From Kyrpidia tusciae DSM 2912 (lineage in GTDB: Bacteria > Bacillota > Bacilli > Kyrpidiales > Kyrpidiaceae), in NCBI RefSeq assembly GCF_000092905.1, contig NC_014098.1, forward strand, positions 3,162,001 to 3,226,000: a DNA stretch of 64,000 bases, in the 5' to 3' direction. The notes beneath the pieces were generated by a model. It worked only from the letters and a program-made list of their open reading frames with translations. It was not told the origin of the DNA and ran no database searches. Below are positions 52,495-61,545 of this stretch, piece by piece. Each line of letters opens with the position of its first letter. Positions within the stretch are counted from its first letter, which is position 1. Position numbers and translations under genes: made by a program.

Positions 52495-52690
52495 GCCGAC
52501 AACCTCCTCTCTTCTCTTGAATCTTTGCTCGACCCATCTATGAAAACGGGAAGGAGGGGGCACAGAGCCCCCGCCCTTCACCGGTGTAGGTTTCAGAATA
52601 TCCGCAACAGAGTCGAGTCGGCGTCAAACCCCGGGGGAGGTCACAAGGATTCGCTCTCGACAATCCTCTGTCCGATCGCCGGTGACATCG

Positions 52691-53440
52691 TCACATCGTG
52701 GACGAACTCGTCGTACTCGAGGACTGATCGGAGTTCGAAGATGACGCGGGCGCCTGGGAGGCCGGGCCGGAGCCGGTCGTTGCCGCGGGTTTCTTTCCGC
52801 CCCACTTGTGCTCGACGAATTTCGTCAGCGCGTCTTTCTCTTTGTTCATCAGCGCGTCGATCAACTGCGCCTCGCTCATCCCTTTGCTCTGGGCCACGTC
52901 GGCAATGGACTGGCCGGATTTAAGCTGCGCGAGTAAGTCCTGGGGCGTCATGCCGAGGATGGACGCGGCATCGGCAATACCCCTTCCGGCAAAGGGATGC
53001 CCTTTTTTCCCAAAGGCCCCTGTATGTTCGACGATGTTCTTCACGCGGGCGGACAAATTGGCTTTCATCTGGGCCGCTTTGTCCTGGGACAATTTACCGG
53101 ACTGGACCTTCTGGTCGATGGACGCCGAGATCTTTTGCACGATCGCGTCGATGACCTGCTGCTCAGAGACGCCCTTGCTTTGCGCCACCTGGGCGATCGA
53201 TTGGCCGCTCCGCAGATTCTGGGCCAGTTGTTGCGGCGTGACGCCGAGCACCTGCGCCGCGGTCGAAAGGACACCTCCCCACTGCTGGTGATGCTCCGCC
53301 TGAGCCGGTTGGGTGCTGCCGGAAGCGGTCGTCGCCGTGTCTGCCGCGGCCACGGCGAAGGGTGCAACCGCAGTGACGGCCGCCGCCCCGCCTCCGGCCA
53401 CCGCCAACGCCAACGCACTGTAGAGAAGCGATTTTTTCAT
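52691..53440 (-). CDS. Secreted repeat protein with two LysM-like SxxxVAxxKG units
   Basis: 249 residues. A signal peptide (~1-33) precedes two related ~43-residue repeats at ~58-100 and ~155-197. Each reads as a helix-turn-helix with LGVTPQQLAQNLRSGQSIAQV followed by AQSKGVSEQQ. The spacer is Lys-rich and amphipathic. The tail is Ser/Thr/Ala-rich. The repeat is common in Firmicute exported proteins of unknown function; the term LysM-like is only a visual resemblance. The SD AGGAGGAGAAAACG is strong. It lies upstream of the SLH gene, though about 200 bases apart. Confidence 0.6.
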   Translation of the reverse strand: MKKSLLYSALALAVAGGGAAAVTAVAPFAVAAADTATTASGSTQPAQAEHHQQWGGVLSTAAQVLGVTPQQLAQNLRSGQSIAQVAQSKGVSEQQVIDAIVQKISASIDQKVQSGKLSQDKAAQMKANLSARVKNIVEHTGAFGKKGHPFAGRGIADAASILGMTPQDLLAQLKSGQSIADVAQSKGMSEAQLIDALMNKEKDALTKFVEHKWGGKKPAATTGSGPASQAPASSSNSDQSSSTTSSSTM

Positions 53441-53600
53441 CGTTTTCTCCTCCTTGGATGCTTAGGGTTTTTGCAGGCCGGTATCCCGGCCACGTTTTCA
53501 TTCTAGCCGGTGGATATGGACACCGGGTCAAGCAATTATGGATATGTTATGGAGGGAGATGAAAATATTGGGCGCCCACGTCGGGATCGGTGCCGCCGGG

Positions 53601-53621
53601 GGGCCGCCCGGGCGGCGGCCC
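53601..53621. other. GC-rich hairpin before the MntA gene
   Basis: GGGCCGCC pairs with GGCGGCCC over an intervening CGGGC. No T-tract follows. It lies about 60 bases before the mntA-like ATG and might affect its expression. Confidence 0.35.
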
Positions 53622-53682
53622 TTGCGGAACAAGCCGTCGCAGGATAGAATTTTCCACAAAGATGGACGGAGGGGGCGGACAG

Positions 53683-54012
53683 ATGGACCGAACAGTCTTG
53701 CTGGAAACAGTCAGGCGTATCGCTCTCGAGCATGTCCGCGGGACAGACGTCCGCGTGTATCTTTTTGGCTCTTGGGCCAGGGGAGAGGAGCGGCGGTCCT
53801 CGGACATCGATATCGGGCTATGGAGTTCCCGGCCGCTGTCTCGGGAATGGATCGCTTCCCTCCGGGAGCGATTCGAAGAATCCACCGTCCCACGCCGAGT
53901 GGACGTGGTGGACCTCACCCAAGTGGATCCAGCCTTTGTGCAACGCGTACTGAAGGAGGGAATCCAGTGGAGCGACTCAGAAATCGCCTCGAAACCGCCC
54001 TCCGGAGGCTGA
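53683..54012 (+). CDS. MntA-type nucleotidyltransferase antitoxin
   Basis: 109 residues. Motif GS-x10-D-x-D is exact: GSW ARGEERRSS DID (residues ~27-41). This is the minimal nucleotidyltransferase (MNT) motif of the MntA antitoxins, which transfer AMP onto the HepT toxin. The third acidic residue lies in RRVDVVDL. It is cytoplasmic. The ATG at 53683 has GGAGGGGGC upstream. The gene overlaps the toxin gene by 46 bases, so the pair is translated together. I see no mutation in catalytic residues. Confidence 0.9.
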   Translation: MDRTVLLETVRRIALEHVRGTDVRVYLFGSWARGEERRSSDIDIGLWSSRPLSREWIASLRERFEESTVPRRVDVVDLTQVDPAFVQRVLKEGIQWSDSEIASKPPSGG

Positions 54013-54380
54013 ACTCATTAGAGACCATCCTATCGGAGCCTGGGGATTCTGCTATTGTTCGGGATGCGGCCATCCAGCGTTTCGAGTACACTTTTGAAGC
54101 CGCGTGGAAGGCCGCGCAACTCTTTTTGGCCGTAGTGGAAGGGATCGACCTCGGTTCTCCAAAAGGCGTCATTCGCGCCTGCCGAGAGGTGGCCTTGTTG
54201 AACGACAAGCAGGCACAACAAGCACTGGCCATGGCGGATGACCGAAATATGACGGTTCACACGTACAACGAGGGACTGGCCGACCAGATCTATGCACGAC
54301 TTCCGGAATACGCCCAACTGATTCATGCTTGGTTACAGAGCATGGCACGGAAACTTCAAGAATTAGAAAAACCTGACTGA
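53967..54380 (+). CDS. HepT-type HEPN ribonuclease toxin
   Basis: 137 residues, HI0074-family four-helix bundle. The catalytic and modification motif Rx4HxY is exact: RNMTVHTY near residue 95. Arg and His are the HEPN nuclease residues, and Tyr is the site of AMP addition in the studied HepT/MntA pair of Shewanella. The start is GTG 53967 with GGAGG eight bases upstream, within the end of the mntA-like gene. Together the two genes form a complete type VII toxin-antitoxin module. Target RNAs are not predictable here. Confidence 0.9.
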   Translation: MERLRNRLETALRRLNSLETILSEPGDSAIVRDAAIQRFEYTFEAAWKAAQLFLAVVEGIDLGSPKGVIRACREVALLNDKQAQQALAMADDRNMTVHTYNEGLADQIYARLPEYAQLIHAWLQSMARKLQELEKPD

Positions 54381-54422
54381 CCCCTCTTTCACCGGGCCCT
54401 TCTCAATGATGCCGCCCCGCTC

Positions 54423-57173
54423 TTAATCGCTCAACTGCACAAACCTCAATATTTTGCCCAGCATAGCGGCAGCCTCGGCCCGGGACGAAACCTTTCCGGG
54501 CTCCAGCTTCCCGTCCGACCCGACCACGACTCCGGTCTGAACCGCCACCGCCACGTCACCCTGGGCCCAGTTGCTCACCTCGCCGCCATCGGAAAACCGA
54601 CTGAGCACAGTGGTATCTGCGGGCGGCAAACCCCCTTTCACCCGGTTCATCGCCCGGGTCAGCACCGCGATCATTTGCTCCCGGGTCATGGGATCATCGG
54701 GAGCGAACCGACCGCCCCCAACCCCGGCCATCAGCCCCTCCCGGGCCACCACGTCGATCTCGTGCCGATTCCAGGCGTCGGCCGACACGTCGGCAAAATC
54801 CGCCGGGCTCGCCTGCACCGTCTCCAGCCCCAAAGCCCGGACCAACAACACCGCAAACTGTCCCCGGGTGACCGGCTGATCCGGCGCGAAATGCTGCCCA
54901 TCCACGCCGCCGATCACACCGGCCGCCGCCAGCCGTGCCACCGGGTCCTCCGCCCAGTGCCCTTTCATGTCGACAAAAGACTTGGGATCGCGCACGGCCG
55001 CGTACGTGCCGGGAGAAACCTGGGCCACAAGGGCGGCCTGCTCCTGTCCCGTGGTCACGACACGCGCCGGAGCCGGTGCCCAGACGTGGCGAGCGACGTC
55101 ATAGGTGAACACCCCCATGTCCTGCGGCCCTCCGGCATTTTTCCCGAGGGGGATCAGAGCCCGAAAATAAGCCTTCCCCCCGCTCACCGGAACCGCCGTG
55201 CCGTCAGAACGGACTTCACGAACGGAGAAGTCCACCGCGTCTCCGACCGGAGTCCCTCCCGTCTGATCCACCAGTCCCTGAAGCGGCACACTCCCGTCCG
55301 GTCGGGCCACCGAGATCAAGACTTCTTCATCACCCGCCCCCGGTTGCACCACTTTAACGGGCACTTGATACACCCCGATGGGCGTTTGCACGACGACCAT
55401 TCCCGAGCCGCCCGTCTTGTCAGCCACCGCTTGCCACACGGGGGCCGGAATGTGAACATCCACCGCCGGGGCGTCCGTCTGGACAGGCAGGACAAAGGTC
55501 GACACCCCCGCATCGGTACTGCGCACCCGGTCGGCGGTTTCATCCAGGACTTGCACGGAGAGGCGATCCCCCGAACGGCTCTCGGCCACCGTTTCCTGCC
55601 ACACGAGGGGCCGGCCGGCAATCAGGGACCCCGCGTCCGGCAGCGTCACCGAGCCGCCGCCCCCGGGTTGGGTGCCCGTAGAGGGATGAGGGTTCTGCCC
55701 GGACTGCTGCCCTGGCTGTCCAGGTTGTCCGCTGCCCGGTTGTTGCCCGGGTTGCTGACCCGGCTGCCCGCTGCTGGGCTGCCCAGGCTGCCCCGCGCCG
55801 GGTTGGCCGCTCCCCGGCTGCTGTCCGGGCTGCCCGCTACCCGGCTGCCCCCCACCGGGCTCCTGCCCACTGGGCGGCGCCGGTGGCTTCGGAGGCTCTG
55901 GCGGCGCCGGAGGCTCCGGAGGCAGCGCACTATACACGAAAAGCCCATCCGCCACCGCCCGCTCGCTCCCGTCGCTGGGCGAATTCACCACAGACACCCC
56001 GCTGCCGCCCGGCCGGCGGACCACCATATCCACCGATCCGCCCGAATCAAACCCGATGGCATCCGTGTAACCCAGCGTCTGAAGATACGCCGCCATCTCC
56101 GATCGGGTCAGCCCAATGCTCAGCCCCGGCTGCCGACCATCCACCGCCACCATGGCCATCCGCCGGCCATCCGCCGACAGACCCACCGCCATAATGGGAT
56201 TGCGCCCCGTCTCCCCGGGATTCGGAGCCTGGGGATCCGCGTAAACCTGCCCGCCCTTGAGCAGGATCGGCCCGCCGCCGATCACCGTCTGATAACTCCG
56301 CCAATCCGGCGACGTGTACAACCCCACCTGGATCTTTTCCCCCGGGGCCATGTTGCCCTTCAGCCAATCCCCCCACTGCTCGTGACCGATGAGCCCCGCT
56401 TGTCCCGGAGGCACCGGAGAAACCGCCGAATTCTCCACCACCGAACTCACCGTATAGATAGCCGGATCGGCCGTTTTGGTCAGATACACCGCCACCCGGC
56501 GGGCCGCCGGATTGGGGGTCGGGAAGGTCCAGCCGAACTTATCATCATACAGATAAATTCCCTGGTCCCCGAGAAAAGTGTTGAACGCTGCCAACGGTTG
56601 GCTCTGCCCCGACGGGGCCTCGGTCTTCTGCCCGCTCTTTTGCCAGGCTTCCAAATTCTCACCGCCCGGCAGCACCATGACTTGCCCGCTCCACTGGAAC
56701 CGCACAATGGACGCCCGATTCTGCCCATCGATGGCCAACGCCGCCCAGCCGATGGGGCTCCGGTACAGTTGCCCATTCGCTACCAGAATATTCAGAGGCC
56801 CATAGGTCTGGCCGATGTCGTAATAGTCCCCGTTGATCCCCGCCACGGCTCCGGTGCGATTCGCCATGGAACTCACCGTCTCGCCCCGCCCGGCAAAGAT
56901 CTTGTCCCCCGCCGCCACCGCCTGGACCCGGAGCTGCGGAGCCGTCAGATCCACGTCGATCCGGTGAATCCGAAGCGGGCCGGCGTCCGTAGAGAGCGCC
57001 GCATCTTGGAATTTCACACCCCGGGCGATCCCCACCTCTGGATCCACCGATTGCGACAAAATCGTCGGCCAGCCCGCCGGTTGCGGCCACGCCGCCTGGA
57101 CGATGCCCGGCACCATCACCAGGGCCGACACCGCGGCCGCCCCCGCGAACCAGCGCCGTCCGCGTTTTCTCAT
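54423..57173 (-). CDS. SLH-anchored phosphodiester glycosidase (NAGPA family)
   Basis: 916 residues, exported. A signal peptide (~1-27) precedes a phosphodiester glycosidase domain (~95-415) with AGINGDYYD, the TVIGGGPILL segment and GFDSGGSVDM near the end. A collagen-like spacer of GQPGQ/GSGQPGQ units then runs ~430-500. A further ~230-residue region has no family I recognise. Three SLH domains fill the C-terminal ~180 residues. The enzyme family removes GlcNAc from phosphodiester-linked glycans. It would sit on the cell wall through CsaB-made pyruvylated polymer. Confidence 0.88.
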   Translation of the reverse strand: MRKRGRRWFAGAAAVSALVMVPGIVQAAWPQPAGWPTILSQSVDPEVGIARGVKFQDAALSTDAGPLRIHRIDVDLTAPQLRVQAVAAGDKIFAGRGETVSSMANRTGAVAGINGDYYDIGQTYGPLNILVANGQLYRSPIGWAALAIDGQNRASIVRFQWSGQVMVLPGGENLEAWQKSGQKTEAPSGQSQPLAAFNTFLGDQGIYLYDDKFGWTFPTPNPAARRVAVYLTKTADPAIYTVSSVVENSAVSPVPPGQAGLIGHEQWGDWLKGNMAPGEKIQVGLYTSPDWRSYQTVIGGGPILLKGGQVYADPQAPNPGETGRNPIMAVGLSADGRRMAMVAVDGRQPGLSIGLTRSEMAAYLQTLGYTDAIGFDSGGSVDMVVRRPGGSGVSVVNSPSDGSERAVADGLFVYSALPPEPPAPPEPPKPPAPPSGQEPGGGQPGSGQPGQQPGSGQPGAGQPGQPSSGQPGQQPGQQPGSGQPGQPGQQSGQNPHPSTGTQPGGGGSVTLPDAGSLIAGRPLVWQETVAESRSGDRLSVQVLDETADRVRSTDAGVSTFVLPVQTDAPAVDVHIPAPVWQAVADKTGGSGMVVVQTPIGVYQVPVKVVQPGAGDEEVLISVARPDGSVPLQGLVDQTGGTPVGDAVDFSVREVRSDGTAVPVSGGKAYFRALIPLGKNAGGPQDMGVFTYDVARHVWAPAPARVVTTGQEQAALVAQVSPGTYAAVRDPKSFVDMKGHWAEDPVARLAAAGVIGGVDGQHFAPDQPVTRGQFAVLLVRALGLETVQASPADFADVSADAWNRHEIDVVAREGLMAGVGGGRFAPDDPMTREQMIAVLTRAMNRVKGGLPPADTTVLSRFSDGGEVSNWAQGDVAVAVQTGVVVGSDGKLEPGKVSSRAEAAAMLGKILRFVQLSD

Positions 57174-57333
57174 CCTTCGCTTCTCCTCTCTCCATCTCTC
57201 TACCTATGTACCGAATCTGCAAACCTCGCACCAGAACTTTCCCAGGTCCCACTATATCACCCTCCTCTTTCCGGGAAAAATCCTTCACCTCCACCCCTGG
57301 GGCCGTCCGCGGCCTTTCGCCGCCGCCTTGGAC

Positions 57334-57390
57334 AAACAAAACGGGCTGCAGCCCCGGCACCTGTCTTAACCGGTCTACAGCCCGTATTTT
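57334..57390. terminator. Bidirectional terminator
   Basis: ACGGGCTGCAG pairs with CTACAGCCCGT (one mismatch) around a long loop that contains an inner CCGG pair. AAAA precedes it and TATTTT follows, giving T-tracts on both strands. It lies 36 bases after the end of the AcuI-like gene. Confidence 0.65.
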
Positions 57391-57425
57391 GGGGATTATG
57401 GAAAATTCCCGCTGGCCGCGGGGCC

Positions 57426-58418
57426 TCACCCCATCCGAATCACCGTGCGTCCCTTCACTTTCCCCTTCAAAATCGCCTCCAACGTGGCCGGGACGTCCTC
57501 CATGGCGATCTCCTGCCCGATGTCCGCCAGCCCCGCCGGCTTCCACGGACCCGCCAGCCGCTCCCACACCGCCCGGCGCTCCTCCATCGGACAATAGGCC
57601 GAATCGATCCCGAGCAGGCTCACCCCGCGAAGAATAAAAGGAAACACTGTGGTCTCCAAAGCCGACCCGCCCGTCAGCCCGCTCAGGGCCACCGCTCCCC
57701 CATATTTCATCGTGCGCAGCAGATACGCCAAAGTCCGCCCGCCCACCGGATCAACCGCCGCGGCCCAGCGCTCCTTCTCCAACGCCTTGCGGCTCTCCGC
57801 CGACACCTCGTCCCGGCTCAACACCTCGTGAGCCCCGATGTTCCGGAGATACGCCTGGGCCTCCGCCTTCCCGGTGCTGGCCGCCACAGTGTAGCCCAGT
57901 TTGGCGAGGATCGCCACCGCCACGCTCCCCACGCCGCCCGTCGCCCCGGTCACCAGCACCGGTCCCTTCTCCGGCCTCAGTCCGTACAGCTCCAGGCGGT
58001 GCACCGAAAGGCCCGCCGTAAAACCGGCCGTCCCGAGCACCATCGCCTCTTTGAGGCTCAAGCCCGCGGGGAGCGGCACCACCCAATCCGCCGGAACCCG
58101 GGCGTACTCACTCAACCCGCCGTCATGGGACACCCCGAGATCGTAGCCGGTCACGATCACCTCGTCGCCTTCCCGAAACCGCGCATCCGTCGACGCCGCC
58201 ACCGTTCCCGCCAGATCGATCCCGGGGACCAGGGGATACCTGCGGGCCACCCGGCCGGTGGGAATCACCGCCAAACCGTCCTTGTAATTGACGCTGGAGT
58301 ATGCCACCCGGACGGTGACCTCGCCCGGCGGCAGATCATCCCAATCCCTTTCCAGTAAGTTCAGCGCGATCGACTCACCTTGTTTATCCGCCACCCATGC
58401 CCGAAACCGTTTCGCCAT
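57426..58418 (-). CDS. AcuI/YhdH-like zinc-independent quinone-oxidoreductase-family reductase
   Basis: About 330 residues. A medium-chain dehydrogenase without the zinc ligands. NADPH-binding GATGGVGSVAVAILA, SYSSVNYKDGLA and the C-terminal GIDSAYCPMEERR segment match AcuI/YhdH acrylyl-CoA reductases. It is cytoplasmic. ATG at 58418 follows GGAGGCGACATAAG and is preferred over the open frame to 58478. No neighbour suggests a specific pathway. Confidence 0.82.
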   Translation of the reverse strand: MAKRFRAWVADKQGESIALNLLERDWDDLPPGEVTVRVAYSSVNYKDGLAVIPTGRVARRYPLVPGIDLAGTVAASTDARFREGDEVIVTGYDLGVSHDGGLSEYARVPADWVVPLPAGLSLKEAMVLGTAGFTAGLSVHRLELYGLRPEKGPVLVTGATGGVGSVAVAILAKLGYTVAASTGKAEAQAYLRNIGAHEVLSRDEVSAESRKALEKERWAAAVDPVGGRTLAYLLRTMKYGGAVALSGLTGGSALETTVFPFILRGVSLLGIDSAYCPMEERRAVWERLAGPWKPAGLADIGQEIAMEDVPATLEAILKGKVKGRTVIRMG

Positions 58419-58546
58419 CTTATGTCGCCTCCCTGGGGGGTCGCTCTGTTGGCATTCTATCACAGGTTTAGGCCGCAATGTCTCCGGTCATGGCGTCCGC
58501 GCATCCCCGGCGGACGCACCGAAAACCGCCGGCTTCACACCCGGCC

Positions 58547-60037
58547 TCACAATGGCTGGAAAACATCGTCCGGCCACGCGATCCGCCCCCGGCCCCGGCG
58601 TTTGGCTTCATACAGCCGCTGGTCTGCGGCCCGATAAAGCTCCCGGAATTCATCCCCATCCTCGGGAAAGGCCGCCACCCCGGCGCTCACCCCCAGACCC
58701 TCAAAAGCCCGGGACAACTCCCCGAGCAGGGCCGCTAACCGCTTTTGAATCCCCTCGGTCTGAGGGCTGCAACGGGCCAAGAGCAGGGCGAACTCGTCGC
58801 CCCCCAGCCGCGAGGCGACATCAAAGGGACGGACCGCCCGGCGCAGATGGTCGGCCACCACCCGAAGCAGCCGATCGCCCTCCGGGTGACCTTGGGTATC
58901 GTTGATCTGTTTAAAATGATCCAAGTCGAGCAAGACAAACAGAAAGGGCCAGGTGTACCGCCGCCCTTCTGCGACCAGCTCGTCGAACTTTTCTTGAAGA
59001 CCCGTCCGGTTGGCAAGTCCCGTCAAGGGATCGGTTTGGGCACCGGCGATGAGGCGGTGGCGCACCCGGAGCAACTCCAAAGCCGTGGAAACCTCTTCGG
59101 CCAATGCGCGGAGTACATATTGTTTATTGTTGAAAAAATCAGGTTCATAGCTCCAGAGGGTGAACACTCCGGCCAGCTCTCCGTCCACCCGCAGCTGTCC
59201 CGAGATCCCGCTGCGAAATTGCAGTTGGGCGAGGATGTCCCGATAACGCCCGCGGCGCTGTCGATAATTAAAAGGCTCCGAGAGCCAGTCCCCCCGGGGC
59301 GGGTTTACGCGCATCAGCCGCATCAGCAGCGGGGCCAACTCCCCTTCGTACCCGGTAAGAAGTCCGAACATTTTGAGAGAAGGGCGTTTCTCCTTGTCGT
59401 ACAAGATGATGTAGCCGCCATTGGCACCGAGGACTTGAATGGCGATGTCCCCGAACTCTGTCATCAGTTCCTCCTCGGACTGCACCCGCCCCAGAACTTG
59501 AATGGCGGAAATCAGCGTGGACAAGCCCTTGGACCGCTCTTCGAGGAGCATCCGGTCCCGCTGGTCTTTGATCATCATGCTGAGGACCGGGGCGAGGATC
59601 TCCATCATGTGGCGCATGCGGGGCTGGATGGATTTGCCCCGGGTCACGTAGAGGCCGATAATCCCGAACACTTGATGCTCATAAACCAGGGGCACGGCCA
59701 GGGATGTCCCCAGCACATAGCGCTCGCGCAGTTCTTGCCACTGGTTGTCCGATTCCCGCAGAGGATCATACAACACCGTGCGCCGCTCCCGGAACGCCCG
59801 GCCGCTCGGCCCCTGGCCCCCGGGCGCATCTTCCCGGGTGCTAAACACCAAGGCCCGGCCGTAATCCGCCGCCCGCCCCCCCACGGCCACCGGAATGAGA
59901 TCCGTTTTCTCCTCCATCCAAATCCCAACCAGTGCCGCCCCGAGCAACGCGGCTATCTGATCGACCATGTATTGCAGCCGGACTCTGGAGTTTCCAAACC
60001 CGATCATCCCTTGCAATACTCTGGCCAGTTTTTCCAT
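58547..60037 (-). CDS. GAF-GGDEF diguanylate cyclase
   Basis: About 496 residues. Two GAF-like sensory regions occupy ~1-160 and ~180-320. The C-terminal GGDEF domain has an intact RLGGDEF active site and the allosteric I-site RPFD exactly five residues before it. It makes c-di-GMP from GTP and should be feedback-inhibited. There is no membrane segment. ATG at 60037 is chosen because of the GGGGATGAC ribosome site. That site lies within a hairpin in a ~210-base leader, suggesting post-transcriptional control. Confidence 0.9.
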   Translation of the reverse strand: MEKLARVLQGMIGFGNSRVRLQYMVDQIAALLGAALVGIWMEEKTDLIPVAVGGRAADYGRALVFSTREDAPGGQGPSGRAFRERRTVLYDPLRESDNQWQELRERYVLGTSLAVPLVYEHQVFGIIGLYVTRGKSIQPRMRHMMEILAPVLSMMIKDQRDRMLLEERSKGLSTLISAIQVLGRVQSEEELMTEFGDIAIQVLGANGGYIILYDKEKRPSLKMFGLLTGYEGELAPLLMRLMRVNPPRGDWLSEPFNYRQRRGRYRDILAQLQFRSGISGQLRVDGELAGVFTLWSYEPDFFNNKQYVLRALAEEVSTALELLRVRHRLIAGAQTDPLTGLANRTGLQEKFDELVAEGRRYTWPFLFVLLDLDHFKQINDTQGHPEGDRLLRVVADHLRRAVRPFDVASRLGGDEFALLLARCSPQTEGIQKRLAALLGELSRAFEGLGVSAGVAAFPEDGDEFRELYRAADQRLYEAKRRGRGRIAWPDDVFQPL

Positions 60038-60250
60038 GTCATCCCCGTGATGGGATTCACGGGTTCCCAATCCGCGTGTCTCCAAGCCTGTTCACCCACA
60101 AATGGTAGTTTCGCGGCCCCTTTGCCGTCCGTAGCGGTGTGTAGGCTACATCGGATAGATGAGATGTTTGGCGTTTCGGGGATCGTGTTCCGGCGGGCGG
60201 ATCCACCCGGGGCGGCCGCACGCCACAGACAGCGCACCATCGATTCCATC
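60038..60250 (-). promoter_or_regulatory. Long structured leader of the GGDEF gene
   Basis: A leader of about 210 bases separates the probable transcript start from the ATG. Two hairpins interleave at its 3' end: CCCGTG/CACGGG (60044-60063), which covers the ribosome site, and TGGGA/TCCCA (60051-60069). They cannot both form, a layout like a riboswitch expression platform. Upstream stems such as ACATC/GATGT and GTAGC/GCTAC are visible. No known riboswitch family is recognised. Confidence 0.45.
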
Positions 60251-60256
60251 CCAAGC

Positions 60257-60262
60257 ATTATA
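60257..60262 (-). promoter_or_regulatory. -10 element for the GGDEF transcript
   Basis: A perfect TATAAT on the minus strand. The nearest -35 at 17 bases is TTTATT. It predicts a start near 60250. Confidence 0.45.
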
Positions 60263-60544
60263 AACCATTTCTACGGCCAAATAAAAGGGGAGAACAGACG
60301 ATTTCCAAGGAGTTTTTCTTTGCACAAGTGAAAAACCGAGCCAAGGATTGCTCAGTCACAGGTTTTTCGATCGCTGATTCAGTTGCGATAGGGTACTACC
60401 ACGACAAACGGATGGGTGCCAACCAACCAGTAGAATATGGGGGGGGCGGAAGACAGCGGCAAACACGACACCCCGGGGGTTGTTTCAGGTACACCCCGGG
60501 TCTTGGAGCCGCACATAGGATCGACGGTGAATGTCGACCACGAA
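60263..60544. other. Gene-free interval between GGDEF promoter and Rpn gene
   Basis: No supported gene. A pair of CCCGGGG elements near 60470-60500 could form a stem after the Rpn gene stop, but no T-tract follows. The plus-strand frame through here lacks a ribosome site. Confidence 0.4.
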
Positions 60545-61450
60545 TTACGAAGAGAGATTTCGCTGAATTTCTTCCACTTCGGATTTCGGCAACCCCGTCA
60601 TTTTAACCACGTATTCCAGCGCAGCGCCGTTCCGGAGCATCCGCTCCGCAACCTGCTTCAGCCCCTGGTGCAGCCCTTGTTGCAGCCCTTGTTGCAGCCC
60701 TTGTTGCAGCCCTTGTTGCAGCCCTTGTTCTAGCCCTTCTTTTAGAGCCTTCTCCCGCACTTCCTGTTCCATGTCGTGCAACAGTTCTCTTAACAAATCC
60801 GTCATCCCCAACACCTCCTTGAGCCGCTCTTTTTGCTCACTGGTGAGAACCCGACCGCTAAACCCGAGGATCAAGGCCGCGATATAATTCTGCTCACGGC
60901 GATCCGGCAGCTGTTGAATCAGTCCCACAATCTCCGAAAAAGCCTCATCCCGGGTCCGCTTCTCAAAACGCATATGAAAAGTAAAAGCCAGCCGCACCCG
61001 GTCGGTTTCCGACCACTCATCGACCGCCAGATGGCGGATGATCGTGTCAAGAGCGCCATCGCCATCCATGCGGTTCAGGTAGACATTCTCGACACGGTAT
61101 TGGATCGTCCCGGCATCCAACTCCTCCATGGCGTTCTGGACATTTCCAGTGTACAACACCACCGTTCGGACCTTGCGCCGGTATTTCTCCGCAATCGCCG
61201 CATCATAGTGCAAAAACCGGTACAGATTCGGTTCTCTGGTGGTTTGGAACTCCAGGTGCAGCAACCGCCCATCTTCCAATTCCAACAGGATATCGGCAAA
61301 ATCTTGCCACACTTCAACCCGAGGCAAATCCGCCGCAAGGACCCGGGTGACATAGGCATTGCGAATGCCGATCACTTCCAGAACTTCGTGAGGAACAGCC
61401 CCCGCCAAATGGCGCGCCACAATGTCGTTTGAATTTCGCGCAATGTCCAT
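60545..61450 (-). CDS. Rpn/PD-(D/E)XK nuclease-family protein
   Basis: 301 residues. The nuclease core has DFADILLELEDG followed by LLHLEFQT (Asp...Glu-x-Gln motif), as in RpnA-type recombination-promoting nucleases. A helical middle part ends at LRELLHDMEQEV. Then a run of four-residue EQGL/QQGL units (about residues 245-270) and a short C-terminal helix follow. The repeat is encoded by a 12-base DNA repeat that can change length in frame. No transposase catalytic site is present. Confidence 0.85.
   Translation of the reverse strand: MDIARNSNDIVARHLAGAVPHEVLEVIGIRNAYVTRVLAADLPRVEVWQDFADILLELEDGRLLHLEFQTTREPNLYRFLHYDAAIAEKYRRKVRTVVLYTGNVQNAMEELDAGTIQYRVENVYLNRMDGDGALDTIIRHLAVDEWSETDRVRLAFTFHMRFEKRTRDEAFSEIVGLIQQLPDRREQNYIAALILGFSGRVLTSEQKERLKEVLGMTDLLRELLHDMEQEVREKALKEGLEQGLQQGLQQGLQQGLQQGLHQGLKQVAERMLRNGAALEYVVKMTGLPKSEVEEIQRNLSS
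60671..60730 (-). repeat. 12-base tandem repeat inside the Rpn gene
   Basis: The unit CAGCCCTTGTTG occurs in four perfect copies and one copy differing at one base, preceded by a diverged unit. Each unit adds four residues (Gln-Gly-Leu-Gln), keeping frame. Confidence 0.9.
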
Positions 61451-61545
61451 GTTTCACCTCGCTATATTTTATTTTACCGGGTAGAACAGTTGTCGCGCAA
61501 TCCCATAGCCGGGACTTCAGGACGAGGCCTCGCCCCCGTCCCCCC

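Noticed and set aside
60671-60730. Short direct repeats considered as a CRISPR array
   Set aside because: The units are contiguous 12-mers inside a coding gene with no spacers; no cas genes are present.
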